NCBI GenBank assembly: GCA_014843695.1 | Contig: CM026390.1 | Coordinates: 4,768,826-4,832,825 of the forward strand | Reading direction: 5' to 3' | DNA length: 64,000 nucleotides | Source: Archivesica marissinica | Lineage: Eukaryota > Mollusca > Bivalvia > Venerida > Vesicomyidae | Shown here: positions 26,401 through 40,700 of the stretch, piece after piece | Numbering within the stretch: the first letter of the stretch is position 1 | How the letters are laid out: each line of letters starts with the position of its first letter | Position numbers and translations under genes: made by a program | The notes under the pieces: generated by a model | What the model was told of the DNA's origin: nothing | Databases searched by the model: none | Seen by the model: the letters and a program-made list of their open reading frames with translations, nothing else

Positions 26401-29400
26401 CTACACCAGGTGTAACTCATTGTGTGATCCACCACCTACACCAGGTGTAACACATTGTGTGATCCACCACCTACACCAGGTGTAACACATTGTGTGATCC
26501 ACCACCTACACCAGGTGTAACTCATTGTATGATCCACCACCTACACCAGGTGTAACACATTGTGTGATCCACCACCTACACCAGGTGTAACTCATTGTGT
26601 GATCCACCACCTACACCAGGTGTAACTCATTGTGTGATCCACCACCTACACCAGGTGTAACTCATTGTATGATCCACCACCTACACCAGGTGTAACACAT
26701 TGTGTGATCCACCACCTACACCAGGTGTAACACATTGTGTGATCCACCACCTACACCAGGTGTAACTCATTGTATGATCCACCACCTACACCAGGTGTAA
26801 CACATTGTGTGATCCACCACCTACACCAGGTGTAACACATTGTGTGATCCACCACCTACACCAGGTGTAACTCATTGTATGATCCACCACCTACACCAGG
26901 TGTAACACATTGTGTGATCCACCACCTACACCAGGTGTAACACATTGTGTGATCCACCACCTACACCAGGTGTAACTCATTGTATGATCCACCATCTACA
27001 CCAGGTGTAACACATTGTGTGATCCACCACCTACACCAGGTGTAACACATTGTGTGATCCACCACCTACACCAGGTGTAACTCATTGTGTGATCCACCAC
27101 CTACACCAGGTGTAACACATTGTATGATCCACCATCTACACCAGGTGTAACTCATTGTGTGATCCTCCAGCTGTAACTCGTTGTGTGATCCTCCAGCTGT
27201 AACTCGTTGTGTGATCCTCCAGCTTTAACTCGTTGTGTGATCCACCACCTACACCAGGTGTAACTCATTGTGTGCTCCACCACCTACACCAGGTGTAATT
27301 CATTGTGTGATCCACCAGTTGTAACTCGTTGTGTGATCCACCACCTACACCAGGTGTAACTCATTGTGTGCTCCACCACCTACACCAGGTGTAACTCATT
27401 GTGTGATCCACCAGTTGTAACTCGTTGTGTGATCCACCACCTACACCAGGTGTAACTCATTGTGTGATCTACCACCTACACCAGGTGTAACTCCCTGTAA
27501 GATACACCACCTACACCAGGTGTAACTCATTGTATGATCCACCACCTACACCAGGTGTAACTCATTGTGTGATACATCACCTACACCAGGTGTAACACAT
27601 TGTGTGATCCACCACCTACACCAGGTGTAACACATTGTATGATCCACCACCTACACCAGGTGTAACTCATTGTATGATCCACCACCTACACCAGATGTAA
27701 CTCAACTCGTTGTGTGATCCACCACCTACACCAGGTGTAACACATTGTGCGATCCACCACCTACACCAGGTATAACTCATTGTGTGATCCACCACCTACA
27801 CCAGGTGTAACTCATTGTGTGATCCACCACCTACACCAGGTGTAACTCATTGTGTGATCCACCACCTACACCAGGTGTAGCACATTGTGTGATCCACCAC
27901 CTACACCAGGTGTAACACATTGTGTGATCCACCACCTACACCAGGTGTAACACATTGTGTGATCCACCACCTAACCAGGTGTAACTCATTATGTGATCCA
28001 CCAGGTGTAATACATTGTGTGATCCACCACCTACACCAGGTGTAACTCATTGTGTGATCCACCAGGTGTAACACATTGTGTGATCCACCACCTACACCAG
28101 GTGTAGCTCATTGTGTGATCCACCACCTACACCAGGTTTAACTCATTGTATGATCCACCACCTACACCAGGTGTAACTCATTGTGTGATCCACCATCTAC
28201 ACCAGGTGTAACAGATTGTGTGATCCATCACCTACACCAGGTGGAACACAGTGTGTGATACACCACCTACACCAGGTGTAACTCATTGTGTAATCCACCA
28301 TCTAGGCCAGGTGTAGCTCATTGTATGATCCACCACCTACACCAGGTGTAACTAATTGTATGATCCACCACCTATACCAAGTGTAACTCATTGTATGATC
28401 CACCACATACACCAGGTGTAACACATTGTATGATCCACCACCTTCACCAGGTGTAACTCATTGTATCATCCACCACCTACACCAGGTGTAACTCATTGTG
28501 TGATGCACCACCTACACCAGGTGTAAATCATTGTATGTTCCACCACCTACAACAGGTGTAACTCATTGTGTGATCCACTAAGTGTAACTCATTGTGTGAT
28601 CCACCACCTACACCATGTGTAACTCATTGTATGATCCACCACCTACACCAGGTGTAACACATTTTATGATCCCACCACCTACACCAAGTGTAACTCATTG
28701 TGTGATCCTACACCAGAAGTAAGTAATTGTGTGATCCACCACATACACCAGGTATAACTCATTGTATGATCCACCACCTACACCGGGTGTAACACATTGT
28801 GTGATCCACCACCTACACCAGGTGTAACACATTGTGTGATCCACCACCTACACCAGGTGTAACACATTGTGTGACCCACCACCTACACCAGGTGTAACAC
28901 ATTGTATGATCCACCACCTACACCAGGTGTAACACATTGTGTGATCCACCACCTACACCAGGTGTAACACATTGTATGATCCACCACCTACACCAGGTGT
29001 AGCACATTGTGTGATCCACCACCTACATCAGGTGTAACACATTGTGTGATCCACCACCTACACGAGGTGTAACTCATTGTATGATCCACCATCTACACCA
29101 GGTGTAACACATTGTGTGATCCACCATCTACACCAGGATTTACTCATTGTATGATCCACCATCTACACCAGGTGTAACTCATTGTATGATCCACCACCTA
29201 CACCAGGTTTAAGTCATTGTGTGATCCACCACCTACGCCAGGTGTAGCTCATTGTGTGATCCACCACCAACGCCAGGTGTAACACATTGTATGATCCACC
29301 ATCTACACCAGGTGTAACTCATTGTGTGATCCTCCAGCTGTAACTCGTTGTGTGATCCACCAGCTGTAACTCGTTTTGTGATCCTCCAGCTTTAACTCGT

Positions 29401-32400
29401 TGTGTGATCCACCACCTACACCAGGTGTAACTCATTGTGTGCTCCACCACCTACACCAGGTGTAATTCATTGTGTGATCCACCAGTTGTAACTTGTTGTG
29501 TAATCCACCACCTACACCAGGTGTAACTCATTGTGTGCTCCACCACCTACACCAGATGTAACTCATTGTGTGATCCACCAGTTGTAACTCGTTGTGTGAT
29601 CCACCACCTACACCAGGTGTAACTCATTGTGTGATACATCACCTACACCAGGTGTAACACATTGTGTGATCCACCACCTACAACAGGTGTAACACATTGT
29701 ATGATCCACCACCTACACCAGGTGTAACTCATTGTATGATCCACCACCTACACCAGATGTAACTCAACTCGTTGTGTGATCCACCACCTACACCTGGTTT
29801 ATCACATTGTGCGATCCACCACCTACACCAGGTATAACTCATTGTGTGATCCACCACCGACACCAGGTGTAACTCATTGTGTGATCCAACACCTACACCA
29901 GGTGTAACTCATTGTGTGATCCACCACCTACACCAGGTGTAACACATTGTGTGATCCACCACCTACACCAGGTGGAACACAGTGTGTGATCCACCACCTA
30001 CACCAGGTGGAACACAATGTGTGATCCACCACCTAACCAGGTGTAACTCATTGTGTGATCCACCAGGTGTAACACATTGTGTGATCAACCACTTACACCA
30101 GGTGTAACTCATTGTGTGATCCACCAGGTGTAACACAATGTGTGATCCACCACCTACACCAGGTGTAACTCATTGTGTGATCCACCACCTACACCAGGTT
30201 TAACTCATTGTATGATCTACCACCTACACCAGGTGTAACTCATTGTGTGATCCACCACCTACACCAGGTGTAACACATTGTGTGATCCATCACCTACACC
30301 AGGTGGAACACAGTGTGTGATCCACCACATACACCAGGTGTAACTCGTTGTGTGATCCACCACCTACACCAGGTGTAGCTCATTATGTGATCCACCACCT
30401 ACACCAGGTGTATCACATTGTATGATCCATCACCTACACCAGGTGTAACTCATTGTATGATCCACCACCTACACCAGGTGTAACTCATTGTGTGATCCAC
30501 CACCTAGGCCAGATGTAGCTCATTGTATGATCCACCACCTACAACAGGTGTAACTCATTGTATGATCCACCACCTACACCAGGTGTAACTCATTGTATGA
30601 TCCACCTCATACACCAGGTGTAACACATTGTATGATACACCACCTACACCAGGTGTAACTCATTGTATGATCCACCACCTACACCAGGTGTAACTCATTG
30701 TGTGATCCACCACCTACACCAGGTGAAACTCATTGTGTGATCCACTATGTGTAACTCATTGTGTGATCCACCACCTACACCAAGTGTAACTCATTGTATG
30801 TTCCACCACCTACAACAGGTGTAGCTCATTGTGTGATCCACTAGGTGTAAATCATTGTGTGATCCACCACCTACACCAGGTGTAACTCATTGTATGATCC
30901 ACCACCTACACCAGGTGTAACACATTTTATGATCCCACCACCTACACCAAGTGAAACTCATTGTGTGATCCTACACCAGACGTAAGTAATTATGTGATCC
31001 ACCACATACACCAGGTGTAACTCATTGTATGATCCACCACCTACACCGGGTGTAACACATTGTGTGATCCACCACCTACACCAGGTGTAACACATTGTGT
31101 GATCCACCACCTACATCAGGTGTAACTCATTGTATGATCCACCATCTACACCAGGTGTAACACATTGTGTGATCCACCATCTACACTAGGTATAACTCAT
31201 TGTATGATCCACCATCTACACCAGGTGTAACTCATTGTATGATCGACCACCTACACCAGGTGTAAGTCATTGTGTGATCCACCATCTACGCCAGGTGTAA
31301 CTCATTGTGTGATCCACCACCTACGCTAGGTGTAACACATTGTATGATCCACCATCTACACCAGGTGTAACTCATTGTGTGATCCTCCAGCTGTAACTCG
31401 ATGTGTGATCCTCCAGCTGTAAATCGTTGTGTGATCCTCCAGCTGTAACTCGTTGTGTGATCCACCACCTACACCAGGTGTAACTCATTGTGTGCCCCAC
31501 CATCTACACCATGTGTAACCCATTGTGTGATCCACCAGTTGTAACTCGTTGTGTGATCCACCACCTACACCAGGTGTAACTCATTGTGTGATCCACCACC
31601 TACACCAGGTGTAACTCCTTGTATGATACACCACCTACACCAGGTGTAACTCATTGTATGATCCACCACCTACACCAGGTGTAACTCATTGTGTGATACA
31701 TCACCTACACCAGGTGTAACACATTGTGTGATCCACCACCTACACCAGGTGTAACACATTGTATGATAAACCACCTACACCAGGTGTAACTCATTGTATG
31801 ATCCACCACCTACACCAGGTGTAACTCATTGTGTGATCCACCACTTACACCAGGTGTAACTCATTGTGTGATACACTATGTGTAACTCATTGTGTGATCC
31901 ACCACCTACACCAGGTGTAACTCATTGTATGATCCACCAACTACAACAGGTGTATCTCATTGTGTGATCCACTAGGTGTAACTCATTGTGTGATCCACAG
32001 CCTACACCAGGTGTAACACATTGTATGATCCCACCACCTACACCAAGTGTAACTCATTGTGTGATCCTACACCAGGCGTAAGTAATTTTGTGATCCACCA
32101 CATACACCAGGTGTAACTCATTGTATGATCCACCACCTACACCGGGTGTAACACATTGTGTGATCCACCACCTACACCATGTTTAACTCATTGTATGATC
32201 CACAAACTACACCAGGTGTAACTCATTGTATGATCCACCACCTACACCAGGTGTAACACATTGTATGATCCACCACCTACACCAGGTGTAACACATTGTG
32301 TGATCCACCACCTACACCAGGTGTAACTCATTGTATGATCCACCACCTACACCAGGTGTAACTCATTGTATGATCCACCACCTGCACCAGGTGTAACTCA

Positions 32401-35400
32401 TTGTGTGATCCACCACCTAGGCCAGGTGTAACTCATTGTATGATCCACCACCTACACCAGGTGTAACTCATTGTGTGATCCACCACCTACACCAGGTGTA
32501 ACACATTGTGTGATCCACCACCTACACCAGGTGTAACACATTGTGTGATCCACCACCTACACCAGGTGTAACACATTGTGTGATCCACCACCTACCCCAG
32601 GTGTAACACATTGTGTGATCCACCACCTACACCAGGTGTAACTCATTATATGATCCACCACCTACACCAGGTGTAACTCATTGTATGATCCAGTGTAACA
32701 CATTGTATGATCCACCACATACACCAGGTGTAACTAATTGTATGATCCACCACCTACACCAGGTGTAACTCATTGTGTGATCCACCACCTACACCAGGTG
32801 TAACTCGTCGTGTGATCCACCACCTAGGCCAGGTGTAACACATTGTGTGATCCACCACCTACACCAGGTGTAAATCGTTGTGTGATCCACCACCTACGCC
32901 AGGTGTAACTCATTGTGTGATCCACCTCCTACACTTAGTGTAACTCGTTGTTTGATCCACCACCTACACCAGGTGTAACTCATTGTGTGTTCCACCACCT
33001 ACACCAGGTGTAACTCATTGTGTGATCCACCACCTACACCAGGTGTAACTCATTGTGTGATCCATCGCCTACACCAGGTGTAACACATTGTGTGATCCAC
33101 CACCTACACCAAGTGTAACACATTGTATGATCCACCCCCTAAACCAGGTGTAACTCATTGTATGATCCACAACATACACCAGGTGTAACTTATTGTGTGA
33201 TCCATCACCTACACCAGGTGTAACTCATTGTGTGATCCATCACCTACACCAGGTGTAACTCATTGTGTGATCCATCACCTAGGCCAGGTGTAACTCATTG
33301 TATAATCCACCACCTACACCAGGTGTAACTCATTGTATGATCCACCACCTACACCAGGTGTAACTCATTGTATGATCCACCACCTAGACCAGGTGTAACA
33401 CATTGTGTGATCCACCACCTACACCAGGTGTAACTCATTGTATGATCCACCACCTACACCAGGTGTAACTCATTGTATGATCCACCACCTACACCAGGTG
33501 TAACTCATTGTGTGATCCACCACCTACACCAGGTGTAACTCATTGTGTGATCCACCACCTACACCAGGTGTAACTCATTGTGTGATCCACCACCTAGGCC
33601 AGGTGTAACTCATTGTATGATCCACCACCTACACCAGGTGTAACTCATTGTATGATCCACCACCTACACCAGGTGTAACTCATTGTATGATCCACCACCT
33701 ACACCAGGTGTAACACATTGTGTGATCCACCACCTACACCAGGTGTAACTCATTGTATGATCCACCACCTACACCAGGTGTAACTCATTGTATGATCCAC
33801 CACCTACACCAGGTGTAACTCATTGTGTGATCCACCACCTACACCAGGTGTAACTCATTGTATGATCCACCACCTACACCAGGTGTAACTCATTGTATGA
33901 TCCACCACCTACACCAGGTGTAACACATTGTGTGATCCACCACCTACACCAGGTGTAACTCATTGTATGATCCACCACCTACACCAGGTGTAACTCATTG
34001 TGTGATCCACTAGGTGTAACTCATTGTGTGATCCACCACCTACACCAGGTGTAACTCATTGTGTGATCCACCACCTACACCAGGTGTAACTCATTGTGTG
34101 ATCCACCACCTACACCAGGTGTAACTCATTGTGTGATCCACCACCTACACCAGGTGTAACTCATTGTGTGATCCACCACCTACACCAGGTGTAACTCATT
34201 GTGTGATCCACCACCTACACCAGGTGTAACACATTGTGTGATCCACCACCTACACCAGGTGTAACTCATTGTGTGATCCACCACCTACACCAGGTGTAAC
34301 TCATTGTGTGATCCACCACCTACACCAGGTGTAACACATTGTGTGATCCACCACCTACACCAGGTGTAACTCATTGTGTGATCCACCACCTACACCAGGT
34401 TTAACTCATTGTATGATCCACCTCCTACACCAGGTGTAACTCATTGTGTGATCCACCACCTACACCAGGTGTAACACATTGTGTGATCCACCACCTACAC
34501 CAGGTGGAACACAGTGTGTGATCCACCACCTACACCAGGTGTAACTCGTTGTGTGATCCACCAGGTATAACTCATTGTGTGATCCACCACCTACACCAGG
34601 TGTAACTCGTTGTGTGATCCACCACCTACACCATGTGTAACTCGTCGTGTGATCCACCACCTAGGCCAGGTGTAACACATTGTGTGATCCACCACCTACA
34701 CCAGGTGTAAATCGTTGTGTGATCCACCACCTAGGCCAGGTGTAACTCATTGTGTGATCCACCTCTTACACCAGGTGTAACTCGTTGTGTGATCCACCAC
34801 CTACACCAGGTGTAACTCATTGTGTGATCCACCACCTACACCAGGTGTAACTCATTGTGTGATCCACCACCTACACCAGGTGTAACTCATTGTGTGATCC
34901 ACCACCTACACCAGGTGTAACTCATTGTGTGATCCCCACCACCAGGTGTAACACATTGTGTGATCCACCACCTACACCAGGTGTAACTCATTGTGTGATC
35001 CACCACCTACACCAGGTGTAACTCATTGTGTGATCCACCACCTACACCAGGTGTAACTCATTGTGTGATCCACCACCTACACCAGGTGTAACTCATTGTG
35101 TGATCCACCACCTACACCAGGTGTAACTCATTGTATGATCCACCACCTACACCAGGTGTAACTCATTGTGTGATCCACCACCTACACCAGGTGTAACTCA
35201 TTGTATGATCCACCACCTACACCAGGTGTAACTCATTGTGTGATCCACCACCTACACCAGGTGTAACTCGTTGTGTGATCCACCACCTACACCAGGTGTA
35301 ACTCGTCGTGTGATCCACCACCTAGGCCAGGTGTAACACATTGTGTGATCCACCACCTACACCAGGTGTAACTCATTGTGTGATCCATCACCTAGGCCAG

Positions 35401-36710
35401 GTGTAACTCATTGTATAATCCACCACCTACACCAGGTGTAACTCATTGTATGATCCACCACCTACACCAGGTGTAACTCATTGTATGATCCACCACCTAG
35501 ACCAGGTGTAACACATTGTATGATCCACCACCTACACCAGGTGTAACTCATTGTATGATCCACCACCTACACCAGGTGTAACTCATTGTATGATCCACCA
35601 CCTACACCAGGTGTAACTCATTGTGTGATCCACCACCTACACCAGGTGTAACTCATTGTGTGATCCACCACCTACACCAGGTGTAACTCATTGTGTGATC
35701 CACCACCTACACCAGGTGTAACTCATTGTGTGATCCACCACCTACACCAGGTGTAACTCATTGTATGATCCACCACCTACACCAGGTGTAACTCATTGTG
35801 TGATCCACCACCTACACCAGGTGTAACTCATTGTATGATCCACCACCTACACCAGGTGTAACTCATTGTGTGATCCACTATGTGTAACTCATTGTGTGAT
35901 CCACCACCTACACCAGGTGTAACTCATTGTGTGATCCACCACCTACACCAGGTGTAACTCATTGTGTGATCCACCACCTACACCAGGTGTAACTCATTGT
36001 GTGATCCACCACCTACACCAGGTGTAACTCATTGTGTGATCCACCACCTACACCAGGTGTAACACATTGTGTGATCCACCACCTACACCAGGTGTAACAC
36101 ATTGTGTGATCCACCACCTACACCAGGTGTAACTCATTGTGTGATCCACCACCTACACCAGGTGTAACTCATTGTGTGATCCACCACCTACACCAGGTGT
36201 AACTCATTGTGTGATCCACCACCTACACCAGGTGTAACTCATTGTGTGATCCACCAGGTGTAACTCATTGTGTGATCCACCACCTACACCAGGTGTAACT
36301 CATTGTGTGATCCACCAGGTGTAACTCATTGTGTGATCCACCACCTACACCAGGTGTAACTCATTGTATGATCCACCACCTACACCAGGTGTAACTCATT
36401 GTGTGATCCACCACCTACACCAGGTGTAACTCATTGTGTGATCCACCACCTACACCAGGTGTAACTCATTGTGTGATCCATCACCTACACCAGGTGTAAC
36501 TCATTGTGTGATCCACCACCTACACCAGGTGTAACTCATTGTATGATCCACCACCTACACCAGGTGTAACTCATTGTATGATCCACCACCTACACCAGGT
36601 GTAACTCATTGTATGATCCACCACCTACACCAGGTGTAACACATTGTATGATCCACCACCTACACCAGGTGTAACTCATTGTATGATCCACCACCTACAC
36701 CAGGTGTAAC
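17429..36710. repeat. 35-bp minisatellite array, about 550 units
   Basis: Consensus unit GATCCACCACCTA, then CACCAGGTGTAACTC, then ATTGTGT (35 bp). Common alternatives are ACAC for ACTC and GTATG for GTGTG. Each unit contains the inverted repeat TACACC-A-GGTGTA. Shortened 26-bp units recur, in which nine bases between the two CACCA copies are lost, including a diagnostic block with GATCCTCCAG near 23855, 25242, 27213, 29380 and 31433. A segment with CTTACATCAG recurs at 21535 and 23091 (1556 bp apart), so higher-order structure exists here too. The part from about 33400 to 36710 is markedly more uniform than 17429-21000 and 27150-32700. Sau3AI-type GATC occurs in nearly every unit. The open frames on the minus strand are period artefacts. 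Confidence 0.95.
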
Positions 36711-37710
36711 NNNNNNNNNNNNNNNNNNNNNNNNNNNNNNNNNNNNNNNNNNNNNNNNNNNNNNNNNNNNNNNNNNNNNNNNNNNNNNNNNNNNNNNNNN
36801 NNNNNNNNNNNNNNNNNNNNNNNNNNNNNNNNNNNNNNNNNNNNNNNNNNNNNNNNNNNNNNNNNNNNNNNNNNNNNNNNNNNNNNNNNNNNNNNNNNNN
36901 NNNNNNNNNNNNNNNNNNNNNNNNNNNNNNNNNNNNNNNNNNNNNNNNNNNNNNNNNNNNNNNNNNNNNNNNNNNNNNNNNNNNNNNNNNNNNNNNNNNN
37001 NNNNNNNNNNNNNNNNNNNNNNNNNNNNNNNNNNNNNNNNNNNNNNNNNNNNNNNNNNNNNNNNNNNNNNNNNNNNNNNNNNNNNNNNNNNNNNNNNNNN
37101 NNNNNNNNNNNNNNNNNNNNNNNNNNNNNNNNNNNNNNNNNNNNNNNNNNNNNNNNNNNNNNNNNNNNNNNNNNNNNNNNNNNNNNNNNNNNNNNNNNNN
37201 NNNNNNNNNNNNNNNNNNNNNNNNNNNNNNNNNNNNNNNNNNNNNNNNNNNNNNNNNNNNNNNNNNNNNNNNNNNNNNNNNNNNNNNNNNNNNNNNNNNN
37301 NNNNNNNNNNNNNNNNNNNNNNNNNNNNNNNNNNNNNNNNNNNNNNNNNNNNNNNNNNNNNNNNNNNNNNNNNNNNNNNNNNNNNNNNNNNNNNNNNNNN
37401 NNNNNNNNNNNNNNNNNNNNNNNNNNNNNNNNNNNNNNNNNNNNNNNNNNNNNNNNNNNNNNNNNNNNNNNNNNNNNNNNNNNNNNNNNNNNNNNNNNNN
37501 NNNNNNNNNNNNNNNNNNNNNNNNNNNNNNNNNNNNNNNNNNNNNNNNNNNNNNNNNNNNNNNNNNNNNNNNNNNNNNNNNNNNNNNNNNNNNNNNNNNN
37601 NNNNNNNNNNNNNNNNNNNNNNNNNNNNNNNNNNNNNNNNNNNNNNNNNNNNNNNNNNNNNNNNNNNNNNNNNNNNNNNNNNNNNNNNNNNNNNNNNNNN
37701 NNNNNNNNNN
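36711..37710. other. Assembly gap, exactly 1000 N
   Basis: A second run of exactly 1000 N, between the 35-bp array and the 26-bp array. The identical round size shows a placeholder and not a measured length. Confidence 1.
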
Positions 37711-40700
37711 GCAATTCTCCCCGGGAAGTAAGTCATGCAATGCTCCTCGGTAGGTAAGTCATGCAATGCTCCCCGGTAGGTAAGTCATGCAATGCTCCCC
37801 GGGAGGTAAGACATGCAATGCTCCCCGGTAGGTAAGTCATGCAATGCTCCCCGGGAGGTAAGTCATGCAATGCTCCCCGGTAGGTAAGTCATGCAATGCT
37901 CCCCGGGAGGTAAGTCATGCAATGCTCCCCGGTAGGTAAGTCATGAAATGCTCCCCGGGAGGTAAGACATGCAATGCTCCCCGGTAGGTAAGTCATGCAA
38001 TGCTCCCCGGGTGGTAAGTCATGCAATGCTCCCCGGTAGGTAAGACATGCAATGCTCCCCGGTAGGTAAGTCATGCAATGCTCCCCGGTAGGTAGGTCAT
38101 GCAATGCTCCCCGGTAGGTAAGACATGCAATGCTCCCCGGTAGTTATGTCATGTAATGCTCCCCGGTAGGTAAGTCATGCAATGCTCCCCGGTAGGTATG
38201 TCATGCAATGTTCCCCAGTAGTTAAGTCATGCAATGCTCCCCGGTAGGTATGTCATGCAATGCTCCTCGGTAGGTATGTCATGCAATGCTCCCCGGGAAG
38301 TAAGACATGTAATGCTCCCCGGTAGGTATGTCATGCAATGCTCCCCGGTATGTAAGTCATGCAATGCTCCCCGGGAGGTATGTCATGCAATGCTCCCCGG
38401 TAGGTTAGTCATGCAATGCTCCCCGGGAGGTAAGACATGTAATGCTCCCCGGTAGGTATTTCCTGCAATGCTCGCCGGTAGGTATGTCATGCAATGCTCC
38501 CCGGTAGGTAAGTCATGCAATGCTCCCCGGGAGATAAGTCATGCAATGATCCCCGGTAGGTATGTCATGCAACGCTCCCCGGGAAGTAAGACATGTAATG
38601 CTCCCCGGTAGGTAAGTCATGCAATGCTCCACGGTAGGTATGTCATGTAATGCTCCCCGGTAGGTAAGTCATGCAATGCTCCCCGGTAGGTATGTCATGC
38701 AATGCTCCCTGGTAGGTAAGTCATGCAATGCTCCCCGATAGGTATGTCATGCAATGCTCCCCGGTAGGTAAGACATGCAATGCTCCCCGGTAGGTAAGTC
38801 ATGCAATGCTCCCCGGGTGGTAAGTCATGCCATGCTCCCCGGGAAGTAAGTCATGCAATGCTCCTCGGTAGGTAAATCATGCAATGCTCCCCGGTAGGTA
38901 AGACATGCAATGCTCCCCGGTTGGTATGTCATGCAATGCTCCCCGGTAGGTAAGTCATGCAATGCTCCCCGGTAGGTAAGTCATGCAATGCTCCCCGGGT
39001 GGTAAGTCATGCAATGCTCCCCGGTAGGTAAGACATGCAATGCTCCCCGGTAGGTAAGTCATGCAATGCTCCCCGGTATGTAAGACATGCAATGCTCCCC
39101 GGTAGGTATGTCATGCAATGCTCCCCGGGAAGTAAGACATGCAATGCTCCCCGGTAGGTAAGTCATGCAATGCTCCCCGGTTTGGTAAGACTGGCAATGC
39201 TCCCCGGGAAGTAAGACATGTAATGCTCCCCGGTAGGTATGTCATGTAATGCTCCCCGGTAGGTAAATCATGTAATGCTACCCGGTAAGTATGCCATGCA
39301 ATGCTCCCCGGTAGGTAAGTCATGCAATGCTCCCCGGGAGGTAAGACATGCAATGCTCCCCGGTAGGTATGTCATGCAATGCTCCCCGGTAGGTAAGTCA
39401 TGCAATGCTCCCCGGTAGGTAAGTCATGCAATGCTCCCCGGTAGGTAAGTCATGCAATGCTCCCCGGTAGGTAAGTCATGCAATGCTCCCCGGTAGGTAA
39501 GTCATGCAATGCTCCCCGGTAGGTAAGACATACAATGCTCCCCGGTAGGTATGTCATGTAATGCTCCCCGGTAGGTAAGTCATGCAATGCTCCCCGGTAG
39601 GTATGTCATGCAATGCTCCCTGGTATGTAAGTCATGCAATGCTCCCCGGTAGGTATGTCATGCAATGCTCCCCGGTAGGTATGTCATGCAATGCTCCCCG
39701 GTAGGTAAGTCATGCAATGCTCCCAGGGAGGTATGTCATGCAATGCTCCCCGGTAGGTTAGTCATGCAATGCTCCCCGGGAAGTAAGACATGTAATGCTC
39801 CCCGGTAGGTATTTCCTGCAATGCTCGCCGGTAGGTATGTCATGCAATGCTCCCCGGTTGGTAAGTCATGCAATGCTCCCCGGGAGATAAGTCATGCAAT
39901 GATCGCCGGTAGGTATGTCATGCAATGCTCCCCGGGAAGTAAGACATGTAATGCTCCCCGGTAGGTATGTCATGCAATGCTCCCCGGTAGGTATGTCATG
40001 CAATGCTCCCCGGTAGGTAAGTCATGCAATGCTCCCCGGGAGATATGTCATGCAATGCTCCCCGGTAGGTAAGTCATGCAATGCTCCCCGGTAGGTAAGT
40101 CATGTAATGCTCCCCGGTAGGTAAGTCATGCAATGCTCCCCGGTAGGTATGTCATGCAATGCTCCCCGGCATGTATGTCATGCATGGTCCCCGGTAGGTA
40201 AGTCATGTAATTATCCCCGGTAGGTATGTCATGCAATGCTCCCAGGTAGGTAGGTCATGCAATGCTCCCCGGGAGGTAAGTCATGCAATACTCCCCGGGA
40301 AGTAAGTCCTGCAATGCTCCTCGATAGGTAAGTCATGCAATGCTCCCCGGTAGGTAAGACATGCAATGCACCCCAGGAAGTAAGACATGTAATGCTCCCC
40401 GGTAGGTAAGTCATGCAATGCTCCCCGGGAGGTAAGACATGCAATGCTCCCCGGTAGGTAAGTCATGCAATGCTCCCCGGGTGGTAAGTCATGCAATGCT
40501 CCCCGGTAGGTAAGTCATGAAATGCTCCCCGGGAGGTAAGACATGCAATGCTCCCCGGTAGGTAAGTCATGCAATGCTCCCCGGGTGGTAAGTCATGCAA
40601 TGCTCCCCGGTAGGTATGTCATGCAATGCTCCCCGGTAGGTAAGTCATGCAATGCTCCCCGGTAGGTATGTCATGCAATGCTCCCCGGTAGGTATGTCAT

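Noticed and set aside
16239..37766. Long frames of 340-400 codons crossing the N runs.
   Set aside because: Almost all residues are undetermined. They exist only because N codons are not read as stops.
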